From: DATEMU01 sp964414585
GTDB lineage: Bacteria; Planctomycetota; Phycisphaerae; UBA1845; UTPLA1
Direction of reading: 5' to 3'
Assembly: GCA_964414585.1 (NCBI GenBank)
Contig: CAYPXR010000002.1
Span: forward strand, 1 to 64,000
DNA: 64,000 nt
Shown here: positions 40,663 through 48,422 of the stretch, one piece after another
Numbering within the stretch: position 1 is the first letter of the stretch
Layout: each line of letters opens with the position of its first letter
Translations under genes and position numbers: made by a program
The notes under the pieces: model-generated
Databases searched by the model: none
Told to the model about the DNA's origin: nothing
The model's input: the letters and a program-made list of their open reading frames with translations, nothing else

Positions 40663-41466
40663 ATGAACCGCGTCCGACTGCTCATCGACCCGCTGCTGGC
40701 CGGGCCCGTCAACATGGCCCGTGACGAAGCCCTGCTGGAATCGTGCAAGAGCGATAGTCATGTGCCGACGCTTCGCTTCTATGCATGGTCGCCCGCGACG
40801 ATCTCGCTGGGCTACTTTCAGGATTTCTCGGAATTCGAGCGGCTGGAACCGCCGGCGGGCAACTTGGCCGTCGTACGCCGGACGACCGGCGGCGGAGCGA
40901 TCCTGCACGATTTGGAAGTCACGTACTCGCTCATCCTGCCGATCGATCATCCGCTGGTTCGCGGAAAACCAAACGAACTTTATCGCCTCGCCCATCGAGC
41001 CATCATCCAGGCAATCGGCGGCCCCACACGGATGCTCGGCGAAGGCGGGGGCCGGTGCGACGAATCCTCTCATCGCGGGCCGTTCTTCTGCTTCGCCCGG
41101 CGTCACGACTTGGACATCGTCGTACCGAATGCCAACGGCCCGGGAGGCTTCTCAAAAATCGCCGGCTCCGCGCAGCGGCGAACGACGCAGGCGATCCTGC
41201 AACACGGCTCAATCATCCTCGATTCACGATTCACCCAACAACCCGTCGCCACCTGGAAAAACCTGAACGGGACGACCGATTTCAACGATGCCGTTGAGAA
41301 GTTGATTCCCGCCTTTGGAGATGCATTGCAAATGCAGTTTGAATCCGACGATTGGCACGCCGAAGAAATAAAATCCGCCGCTCGCTTCGAGACGCGCTAC
41401 GCCGGTCGCGAATGGACCGTCGATCGAGTCCGCGCGGATTGCAGCGCCTCCAAAGCCCCTGGCTGA
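40663..41466 (+). CDS. lipM: LipM-type octanoyltransferase (biotin/lipoate ligase fold)
   Basis: 267 residues from the ATG at 40663. Motifs of the BPL/LplA fold: NMARDEALLE, FYAWSPATISLGYFQ, RRTTGGGAILHDLEVTYSL, and the catalytic Lys in KIAGSAQRRTTQAILQHGSI. A Cys in GPFFCFARRHDLDI sits where LipM carries its acyl-cysteine, which favours octanoyltransferase over LplA ligase. It moves octanoate from acyl-carrier protein to GcvH or other lipoyl domains before sulphur insertion by LipA. It is divergent from the GT4 gene; the last 70 bp overlap the opposite-strand gene at 41397. Confidence 0.87.
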   Translation: MNRVRLLIDPLLAGPVNMARDEALLESCKSDSHVPTLRFYAWSPATISLGYFQDFSEFERLEPPAGNLAVVRRTTGGGAILHDLEVTYSLILPIDHPLVRGKPNELYRLAHRAIIQAIGGPTRMLGEGGGRCDESSHRGPFFCFARRHDLDIVVPNANGPGGFSKIAGSAQRRTTQAILQHGSIILDSRFTQQPVATWKNLNGTTDFNDAVEKLIPAFGDALQMQFESDDWHAEEIKSAARFETRYAGREWTVDRVRADCSASKAPG

Positions 41467-41852
41467 TTCTGAATCTGGATCGTCTCCGCGTCGATCTCCC
41501 ACTTGCCCTGTGGCGGCGAATCTCGCGTCGTGACGTACAAATACTTCGTCGCCCCAACACCCCCGCCGGGAACATAAACGCCGATGGAGCGAACATCGCT
41601 CCACGGAATAAAGAGATCGCCGCCGAATCGCTTCAAACGGACTCCTTCCGCTTCGATGACCAATCGCCGCCCGTAGCCGCGAATCAATCCCCAGACGGTC
41701 AGCGCAATCACCATGCCGGCGGAAATGCGAATCCAGTTCGGACAAGGCGTGGCCAGCAAAAAGGCCTCAAGCCCGCAGATCGGCGCCATGACCAGCAAGT
41801 AAATGCCGATAGGGGTTCGCAGGTAGGGCCAACTTGTCCGCGTTGAAGTCAC
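41397..41852 (-). CDS. Small membrane protein with PH-like domain
   Basis: 151 residues. Two hydrophobic helices (IGIYLLVMAPICGLEAFLL, RISAGMVIALTVWGLIRG), then a beta-rich stretch (RRLVIEAEGVRLKRFGGDLF, IPWSDVRSIGVYV) resembling bacterial PH-like domains. The function is unknown. It is last of a co-directional set of six genes starting at the GT2 gene (44741), 22 nt after tauE. The last 70 bp are antisense to lipM, and its C-terminal 23 residues look arbitrary, perhaps a drifted stop. Confidence 0.65.
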   Translation of the reverse strand: MTSTRTSWPYLRTPIGIYLLVMAPICGLEAFLLATPCPNWIRISAGMVIALTVWGLIRGYGRRLVIEAEGVRLKRFGGDLFIPWSDVRSIGVYVPGGGVGATKYLYVTTRDSPPQGKWEIDAETIQIQNQPGALEALQSARTRSTVHSRPA

Positions 41853-41874
41853 AGGCCGGATTCTACGCGAGACG

Positions 41875-42609
41875 TCAAAAGAAGATCAGCTTGAACCCCG
41901 CGATCACCAGAACCACGGCCAGCAGGCGACGCAGCAGCATCGGATCGAAACGCTTGCTGCCCAGGCCCGCCCCGATGAGGCCGCCAACCCCTGCGGCGGC
42001 GATCCATAAATAGATGAATGGTGGAAGCAGACCTACGCTCATCACATTGCCGGTCAGCCCCGAAATCGAATTGCACAAGATGAACGCGGCCGAAATGCCG
42101 GCCGTCTCCCGCGTCCCCGCCCAGTGCATCAGAATCAGCACCGGCGACAGAAAGATGCCACCGCCGGTCCCGGTCAGGCCCGACAAGAGGCCAATCCCCA
42201 CGCCGACGAGGATCGCCACATGAAGCGGCGGCGTGCGAATCGGCTTCTCCGATTCCTTCATCCCGATCATGAAAAGCCGAAAGGCGGCCCAGAGCAGGAT
42301 CAGACCGACCAATGGCCGGTAGGCCAGGACTGGTAGGTGCATCGCTCCCCCGACATAGGCCGCTGGAATCGACCCGATGAGAAACGGCCAGAGCTTCGCC
42401 CAGGAAAACGCCCCCACGCGATAAAAGCGAATCACCGTGATCGTCGCCACGAGGATGTTCATGCACAGCGCGGCCGGCTTCATGGCGTCCGGCGCAAGCC
42501 CGGCCAGCGCCATCGCCGCCAAATACCCCGACGCGCCGGCGTGGCCGACGGAGGCGTAGAGCACGGCGATCATGAAAAACGCCGCCGGCAATAGGATCGA
42601 TTCAGTCAT
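41875..42609 (-). CDS. TauE/SafE family sulfite exporter-like permease
   Basis: 244 residues with about seven to eight hydrophobic helices. Family motifs: LYASVGHAGASGYLAAMALA near the N-terminus, ALCMNILVATITV, and the second repeat VGIGLLSGLTGTGGGIFLSP, with the characteristic G(x)GGG loop. Members export or import small organosulphur anions across the inner membrane; the substrate is not predictable here. It lies 42 nt after the ABM-domain gene on the same strand. Confidence 0.9.
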   Translation of the reverse strand: MTESILLPAAFFMIAVLYASVGHAGASGYLAAMALAGLAPDAMKPAALCMNILVATITVIRFYRVGAFSWAKLWPFLIGSIPAAYVGGAMHLPVLAYRPLVGLILLWAAFRLFMIGMKESEKPIRTPPLHVAILVGVGIGLLSGLTGTGGGIFLSPVLILMHWAGTRETAGISAAFILCNSISGLTGNVMSVGLLPPFIYLWIAAAGVGGLIGAGLGSKRFDPMLLRRLLAVVLVIAGFKLIFF

Positions 42610-42651
42610 GGCGGCGCAGCTTCAGCGAAGAGTGATGGAGACTCGGCGAGC

Positions 42652-42936
42652 CTATCGATCGTAATACGTATGCGACGGACGCCCGGCGAGGATGTTCTCC
42701 TTGCCCCAGTTGGCCACGGCCCGAAAGGTGTCCGAAGCGATGAAAGCATCGAATGCCGCGCGGTCGCTCCAATCCGAGAGAATGACGTACGACCGCGCGT
42801 TGTCGATGTCGCGATACATCTTGGTAACGGTATGCCCGGCCATCCCCTCCATCGCCGTGATGACCTTGCGAAAGGCCGTCTCAAAGGTTTCTTCCTTGCC
42901 GGGAAGGACGGTGTAGTTCATTCCGACGGTCACCAT
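42652..42936 (-). CDS. Antibiotic biosynthesis monooxygenase (ABM) domain protein
   Basis: 94 residues from the ATG at 42936, which has AGGAG 8 nt upstream; the longer open frame to 43167 runs inside the next gene. Sequence VTVGMNYTVLPGKEETFETA, FRKVITAMEGMAGHTVTKMY, RSYVILSDWSDRAAFDAFIA matches the dimeric ferredoxin-like ABM fold. Members include quinol or heme monooxygenases without cofactors and many of unknown role. It lies 26 nt after the membrane protein gene in the same direction. Confidence 0.85.
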   Translation of the reverse strand: MVTVGMNYTVLPGKEETFETAFRKVITAMEGMAGHTVTKMYRDIDNARSYVILSDWSDRAAFDAFIASDTFRAVANWGKENILAGRPSHTYYDR

Positions 42937-42962
42937 GGTTGTTGCTCCTGATCCACCCGATC

Positions 42963-43706
42963 CTACCGTCCCGCCACCGCGATCGCCACCGGCCATCGCC
43001 GTGCATGGGCGGCGAAGTACAAGCCCATGCCGATCCCGAAGATGACGTGGGCAACGAGCGTCACGACAATGAATCGAGGTGTCAGGTTGATGCCGAAAAA
43101 TCGGGCATACGGCGAGACCAGCAGACACGCCTCGATGCCCGCCGCCATGAGCACCGCCCAAAGCCATCCGCCGCCGTAACGACGTGTGGACTCGCCGATC
43201 ATCGCCGCGAACATCACGCCAAACGTCGCCCCGTTACTGAAGTGATAGGCCCAGCCGATGATCTGCGCCGTCAGCGAATACGCGGGCTGCTCCACCGGCT
43301 GGCCGAGGATCATCGCGCCGAACCGGGGAAAGACCTTGAAGAGCGGCATCGGCGGCACGATGGCCTCCAATCCCCACGATTTGGAAAAAACGAATGGCAG
43401 TCGAAAAACATCGTAGGAGACCGCGCCGACCAGACCCGCAATGGTCCCGATGATGACGGCCCGCCACAACCGCCCGTCTCCGCGCCATCGATCCAAAATC
43501 GCGATGCCGTAAAGCGCCGCCGTGGACGGGAGCAGGATTGCCAGCGTAAACGAACGCATGTCCAGCCAACGATACATCTCCGCCAGCAGACACCAGATCG
43601 ACATCGCGGAAAGTGCGAACACGAAGGCCCGTCCGGAGGGACTCCATTGCAGAAGGCCCGGCAGCGAAACCGATTTGTGCGGCGGGTGATCCATCCTATT
43701 TCCCAT
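42963..43706 (-). CDS. Polytopic membrane protein, unknown family
   Basis: About 247 residues. The ATG at 43706 overlaps the DUF2304 stop; an ATG at 43694 is the alternative and neither has ideal Shine-Dalgarno spacing. Hydrophobic helices: SFTLAILLPSTAALYGIAIL, AVIIGTIAGLVGAVSYDVF, YHFSNGATFGVMFAAMIG, WLWAVLMAAGIEACLLVSPY, FIVVTLVAHVIFGIGMGLYF. It has the look of a six-helix integral protein. The overlap with DUF2304 suggests coupling, but no motif gives a function. Confidence 0.7.
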   Translation of the reverse strand: MGNRMDHPPHKSVSLPGLLQWSPSGRAFVFALSAMSIWCLLAEMYRWLDMRSFTLAILLPSTAALYGIAILDRWRGDGRLWRAVIIGTIAGLVGAVSYDVFRLPFVFSKSWGLEAIVPPMPLFKVFPRFGAMILGQPVEQPAYSLTAQIIGWAYHFSNGATFGVMFAAMIGESTRRYGGGWLWAVLMAAGIEACLLVSPYARFFGINLTPRFIVVTLVAHVIFGIGMGLYFAAHARRWPVAIAVAGR

Positions 43707-44037
43707 GCTCCCGCTGCGCTTCAAGAATCGCCAGGTGTCGCACAAGGAGCGTCATCTCACGCCGCAGGGCCCGCAGGCGAACATAGACCATCCAGAAACC
43801 GATCATGGTAATCACGACGGCACAGTACAGAACCAGATCCGCGCCGCGCCCGATCCCCAGGGCTCGCGCGATTTCCTGTATGAACTGCGGCCGGTCCATC
43901 GCGATCGCCGCGACCAGGCAGATCCCGCCCCAGACAAAGGCCTCCTTGCGCGTCAACCAACCCCGCGCCAGGGCGATCATGTCCACGATCAGCAGAAACG
44001 CCATCACGCACAGGACGATCACTTGAAACACGTTCAT
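43696..44037 (-). CDS. DUF2304 membrane protein
   Basis: 113 residues. Three hydrophobic helices (FQVIVLCVMAFLLIVDMIAL, AFVWGGICLVAAIAM, DLVLYCAVVITMIGFWMVYV) and a charged C-terminal helix (RLRALRREMTLLVRHLAILE) match DUF2304. Genes of this family are very often next to a dolichol-phosphate-mannose-type GT2 gene, exactly as here: its ATG overlaps the GT2 stop (ATGA). It probably helps present a lipid-linked sugar or stabilises the transferase at the membrane. Confidence 0.85.
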   Translation of the reverse strand: MNVFQVIVLCVMAFLLIVDMIALARGWLTRKEAFVWGGICLVAAIAMDRPQFIQEIARALGIGRGADLVLYCAVVITMIGFWMVYVRLRALRREMTLLVRHLAILEAQREHGK

Positions 44038-44741
44038 CGAATCAACCTCCCGACCAGATAATGCAGCGCGATGCGAAACGCGCCGCGCGAAGATTGCCCC
44101 TTGGCCAGCGAATAGTCCGTATACCGCACCGTCACGGGGACTTCCTGGTATCGCATCCCCGATCGCACGATCAGATCGATCAGCTCGCTCGCATGGGCCA
44201 TCCCGTCGAGCGTGATCTCAATTTGTTCGGCCGCGCGCCGCGAAAAACACCGCAGCCCGTTGTGCGTATCCGTGAGCCTGGCGCCGCTGGTCATCCTCGT
44301 GAACAAAACGCCGAGTTTGAGCGTCAATCGGCGCCCGGACGGGAGCCCATGGGCCTGCCCCAGAAATCGCGAGCCGAGCGCGACGTCCCACTCCCCGCTT
44401 GCAACCGGCGCGACAAGCGCGGCGATATCCTCCACGCAATGCTGGCCATCGGCATCGAACGTAACGATATACTTCGCACCGGCGCGAAGCGCGAATTCGA
44501 TGCCCGTCTGGATCGCGGCCCCCTGCCCGCGGTTCAAGGTATGACGAAGGACAAATTTCGCGCCCCGCCGGGCCGCCGCCTGAGTCCCGTCGAGCGAACC
44601 GTCGTCCACCACGATGACCTGGGGGTACGCCGCGCCGACCTCGCGGGCCACTTCTTCGATGCAGGTCTCTTCGTTAAAAGCCGGAATGACGACAAAGACC
44701 TCCTCGCGGAGACGATGTATTGCGTTGTCGTCAGCAGCCAT
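44034..44741 (-). CDS. GT2 glycosyltransferase, dolichyl/undecaprenyl-phosphate sugar type
   Basis: 235 residues from the ATG at 44741, with AGGG 7 nt ahead; an ATG at 44756 is the alternative. GT-A fold: VFVVIPAFNEETCIEEVARE, VIVVDDGSLDGTQAAARR, NRGQGAAIQTGIEFALRAGA, YIVTFDADGQH (DXD), and DVALGSRFLGQAHGLPSGRR. This is the DPM1-like group that makes lipid-phosphate sugars as donors for membrane GT-C enzymes. Several GT-C-like proteins are encoded nearby (44905, 50580, 58153). It is first gene of a six-gene minus-strand run. Confidence 0.92.
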   Translation of the reverse strand: MAADDNAIHRLREEVFVVIPAFNEETCIEEVAREVGAAYPQVIVVDDGSLDGTQAAARRGAKFVLRHTLNRGQGAAIQTGIEFALRAGAKYIVTFDADGQHCVEDIAALVAPVASGEWDVALGSRFLGQAHGLPSGRRLTLKLGVLFTRMTSGARLTDTHNGLRCFSRRAAEQIEITLDGMAHASELIDLIVRSGMRYQEVPVTVRYTDYSLAKGQSSRGAFRIALHYLVGRLIR

Positions 44742-44904
44742 CGAATCGCCCTGCATCCTCAAAGACGTTGATCGGCCCAACGCCGGGTTTTCCCGGCGAC
44801 TGATCCTAAACAATGCGACAATGAGAATCCACCAACGGCGCAGACCGAACCCTTCGTCGCACGCTACGCATTTCGTCAGGGAGGCCCTACCATAGAGTCG
44901 AACG

Positions 44905-46887
44905 ATGTCCCGAAAAAGAAAAAACAAACGGCACGAAACGGAGCTGACCTCCCTCCTGCCCGCGAGCGCTTCCACCCATGTCGGGATCGCCTGCCTCTTG
45001 CTTGCCGCCCTGACCGGTGTGGCCTACGCCAACAGCTTTCACGGCGTTTTTCTCATGGACGACGTGGTCTTCGTGGACGGCGAGGCGTTTCACTATTTCT
45101 GGCCGCCGTGGGACCTCTTGAAGGGTCCCCGACCGATCGTCGATCTCACGCTCGCGATGAACTACGCCATCAGCCGCCTGGAGCCCTGGAGCTACCACGC
45201 CTTCAATCTCGCCGTTCACATCCTCGCCGCGCTGACTCTTTTTGGGCTCGTGCGCCAAACCTTAATGCGCTGGAAAGACCGCCCCGCCGCGGCCGACCCG
45301 ACCTCCATGGCCTTTATCGCTGCGCTCATCTGGGCGGTCCACCCGCTCCAGACCCAGGCCGTCACCTACGTCATCCAGCGGAGCGAATCCATGATGGGCC
45401 TGTGTTACCTGCTCACCCTTTACTGCATCTGCCGCTCGGACGGTTCCAGACGACAGGTCGCCTGGGGCGCGGCCGCGGTCGTCGCCTGCGCGCTCGGCAT
45501 GGCCTGCAAAGCGGTCATGCTCACCGCCCCGCTGGTCGCACTGCTTTATGACCGGACGTTCTTGTCATCGACGTGGGGCGAAGTGTTTCGCAAACGATCG
45601 GGGCTCTACCTGGGCTTTTTCGCAACATGGTCCATCCTCGCGTTCACCGGCGTCGTTGGCGGAGTCATCGCCACATCACCGGACGCAAAATCCACCGTCG
45701 GATTCGGCGTCATGAAGTTTACGCCTTCGCAATACGCCATGACTCAACCCGGCGTCATACTCCACTATCTCCGCCTGGCGTTCTGGCCAAACCCGCTATG
45801 CCTCGATTACTACTGGCCCGCCGCGAAGGGCTTCACCCAGGTGGGACTGCCGCTCATCGGCATACTCCTCCTCGGTACGGCCACCGTCTGGGCATGGTTT
45901 CGACGGCCCGCGCTGGGGTTCCTCGGCGCGGCATTTTTCCTGATTCTCGCGCCGACCTCCAGCTTCATTCCCATTCAGGACGTCGCCGTCGAACATCGAA
46001 TGTACCTCTCCCTGGCGGCGATCATTCTCCTCGTCGTCTTCGCCGCGCGGCGCCTCGTCTCCGCCAAAACGCCCGCCATTGTCCTCACGGCCGTCGTCGT
46101 CTTCGCACTGGGCTTCGCCACCTATCGGCGCAACCTGGTGTACGCCGATGTCGCCACCATGTGGAGGGACGTGATTGCGATAAACCCGAACAACGCCCGT
46201 GCACAGAACAATCTCGCCACCGAACTGATCAAGCGCGACGACGTCGACGAGGCCATGAAGCACCTGGACAAAACGCTGGAGGTCTTCCCAAACGCCGCAA
46301 AAGCCTATTACAACCGGGCCAGCGCCCTGGAGAAGAAGGGGCAGTACGAGGAAGTCGTCAAGCAGTATCGCGAATCCCTCCGGCTCGAACCCGGCGTCTG
46401 GGTGACGCACTACAACATCGCGAACTGTCTCTATCGAAAACTGGGCCGCGCCGAAGAAGCTATTCCCGAGTACCGCGAGGCCCAGCGGCTGGCCCCCACC
46501 GAGCCGCAAAACTACATCATGCTCGGCGTCCTCTTCGACGAACAACATCGGCTCGATGAAGCCGCCGCCGAATATCGCCTGGGCATCGCCGCCGCCGGTC
46601 CACGGACCGATCCCATCCAGGTCGCGCGCCTCCATTTCAATCTCGCCAATACCCTGTCAAAGCAGAATCAGACGGCCGAAGCGCTCGACGAGTACACCCA
46701 GGCCTTGAAATACAACCCCCGGCACCATCAGGCACAATACGGCATCGGCGTGTCTCACATGGAACTCGGCGACAAGATCTCCGCCGTCGCGTCCTTTCGT
46801 GCCTCGCTGGCCATCGACCCCAACTACGGGCCGGCGAAGAAAGCCCTCGAAGACCTCGGATTGCCCGCGACTCCTGACGGTCATTGA
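44905..46887 (+). CDS. Membrane protein with C-terminal TPR repeats, TMTC-like
   Basis: 660 residues. The N-terminal 420 residues hold about nine to ten membrane helices with GT-C-like motifs: LMDDVVFVDGEAFHYFW in the first loop, RPIVDLTLAMNYAISRLEPW, AVHPLQTQAVTYVIQRSESM and DVAVEHRMYLSLAAIILLVV. The C-terminal 230 residues are about six TPR units (ARAQNNLATELIKRDDVDEA, AKAYYNRASALEKKGQYEEV, VTHYNIANCLYRKLGRAEEA). Eukaryotic TMTC proteins of this layout transfer O-mannose. In planctomycetes such proteins are numerous and untested. A lipid-phosphate sugar donor could come from the divergent GT2. Confidence 0.82.
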   Translation: MSRKRKNKRHETELTSLLPASASTHVGIACLLLAALTGVAYANSFHGVFLMDDVVFVDGEAFHYFWPPWDLLKGPRPIVDLTLAMNYAISRLEPWSYHAFNLAVHILAALTLFGLVRQTLMRWKDRPAAADPTSMAFIAALIWAVHPLQTQAVTYVIQRSESMMGLCYLLTLYCICRSDGSRRQVAWGAAAVVACALGMACKAVMLTAPLVALLYDRTFLSSTWGEVFRKRSGLYLGFFATWSILAFTGVVGGVIATSPDAKSTVGFGVMKFTPSQYAMTQPGVILHYLRLAFWPNPLCLDYYWPAAKGFTQVGLPLIGILLLGTATVWAWFRRPALGFLGAAFFLILAPTSSFIPIQDVAVEHRMYLSLAAIILLVVFAARRLVSAKTPAIVLTAVVVFALGFATYRRNLVYADVATMWRDVIAINPNNARAQNNLATELIKRDDVDEAMKHLDKTLEVFPNAAKAYYNRASALEKKGQYEEVVKQYRESLRLEPGVWVTHYNIANCLYRKLGRAEEAIPEYREAQRLAPTEPQNYIMLGVLFDEQHRLDEAAAEYRLGIAAAGPRTDPIQVARLHFNLANTLSKQNQTAEALDEYTQALKYNPRHHQAQYGIGVSHMELGDKISAVASFRASLAIDPNYGPAKKALEDLGLPATPDGH

Positions 46888-46917
46888 AATCAATTTCTCG
46901 CCGATTACATTGCGAGC

Positions 46918-47922
46918 GTGGAGTCCGATCTCGTCACTTTAGTCATCCCCGGCCGCAACGCGGAGCGAACCGTCCGTTCCTGTCTGGACGACGTCGTTTC
47001 AATTCTGAAGAGCGACAACTCCCGCCTCGCCGAAATCATCTTCGTCAACGACGGCTCAACCGACCGCACCGCCGACATCGCCGCGACCTACCCCGTCCGC
47101 TGCCTCACCGGCCCCGGCGGAGGCCCCGGCGCGGCCCGCAACATCGGCTGGCGGGCAGCGACCCATCCGCTCGTCTGGTTCATCGACTCCGACTGCGTCG
47201 CCCAGCCCGACGCTTTGGCCCTTCTGTTGCCGCACCTGAACGACCCGCGCGTCGGCGGCGTCGGCGGAAGCTACGGCAACATGTCGCCCGATTCCCTGTT
47301 GGCCTGTTTGATCCACGAAGAGATCGTGCAACGCCACCGCGCCATGCCGTCCGAAGTCAACTTTCTCGGCGGCTTCAACGTCCTCTATCGCAAAAAAGTT
47401 CTCGAAGACGTCGGCGGCTTCGACGAACGTCTTTTCAATGGCCCCGGCTCACCCGGGGCGGAGGACGCCGAGCTTTCCTATCGCGTCCACGAGGCCGGTC
47501 ACATCCTCCGCTTCGAGCCGCGCAGCATCGTCCGCCACTACCACCCGACCCGCCTCCTTCGCTATCTCCGCACGCAGCGTCATCACGGCTATTGGCGGGT
47601 CTCCCTGCACATGCGCCACCGCTGGAAGGCCGTCGGCGACGCCTACAGCGACCTCCTCGATCACACCCAACCGGCGCTCGCGATGCTCACGCTGGCCTCC
47701 CTCTTTTTCCTCCTCGTCCCCGGTCTCAACCGCCTCCCGCATCTGCTGGCGGCAATCCTGCTACTGGCCCAACTGCCGCGCACGTTCCGAATGATTGAAG
47801 CGACCGGTCAATGGCGCTACCTCGCCTTCATCCCCCTCGGCTTCATCCGCGCCTTCTGGCGTGGAATCGGCATGATCCATGGCGTGCTCAGTGTTTTTTT
47901 CACCCCTCGAGAATCGGAATAA
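46918..47922 (+). CDS. GT2 family glycosyltransferase with C-terminal membrane segment
   Basis: 334 residues from a GTG start, 30 nt after the TMTC-like gene. GT-A motifs: VTLVIPGRNAERTVRSCLDD, IIFVNDGSTDRTADIAA, PGAARNIGWRAATHPLVWFI, DSDC (DXD) and GSPGAEDAELSYRVHEAGH (ED region). Two hydrophobic helices (MLTLASLFFLLVPGL, LLAAILLLAQLP) and a hydrophobic C-terminus place it at the membrane. The acceptor and sugar are unknown. Confidence 0.9.
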   Translation: MESDLVTLVIPGRNAERTVRSCLDDVVSILKSDNSRLAEIIFVNDGSTDRTADIAATYPVRCLTGPGGGPGAARNIGWRAATHPLVWFIDSDCVAQPDALALLLPHLNDPRVGGVGGSYGNMSPDSLLACLIHEEIVQRHRAMPSEVNFLGGFNVLYRKKVLEDVGGFDERLFNGPGSPGAEDAELSYRVHEAGHILRFEPRSIVRHYHPTRLLRYLRTQRHHGYWRVSLHMRHRWKAVGDAYSDLLDHTQPALAMLTLASLFFLLVPGLNRLPHLLAAILLLAQLPRTFRMIEATGQWRYLAFIPLGFIRAFWRGIGMIHGVLSVFFTPRESE

Positions 47923-48422
47923 ATAAGCGGCTGTCCCTAGTTACCTGATTTTTTCTTCTGTCCCGGAGTGACACCGCTAGAGCGAGTCGCAGAGTCGCCG
48001 TGGAGAAAATCCTTTCGCTCCCCCCTCTCGGGAATCCCCCAATCACATTGGACCCGAACGCCCCTTCGGCCGGTCTTCAGCCGGCCCGCTTTTGCCACCC
48101 ATTTGAGTGGGTGGGCTACCAACCTGCACAAACAAACTGAGCCGACTTCAGCCGGACTTTCCCTTGCTGCACGCCGCGGCAAAAATGAAAAGCAATGAGC
48201 TGTGTCCTTCTTTTTCTGACTGTTCGATCTTGACCACGTCGCCACAAGATAGGCTGCATAAATCATTGTGGATGTGCACTTAGCTGCAACCATTTGAAAA
48301 ACTGGCTTTTCATCGCGACAATGTTGCTCCAAACACCGCAAACGAGTAAAACACACACCGGCGGTGAGCGAGACCCCTGCACACCGATGATCTGAACGCC
48401 ATTGCTTCCATGAGGCCTGCAA
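47923..48422. other. Non-coding region with clustered hairpins
   Basis: No gene supported. Stem 1 is GGCCGG/CCGGCC at 48068-48086. Stem 2 is a bulged GCCACCCA/TGGGTGGGC at 48094-48116. CTTCAGCCGG occurs at 48075-48084 and again at 48146-48155. The open frame on the minus strand has no domain and is read through these palindromes. It may be a repetitive palindromic element. Confidence 0.5.
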
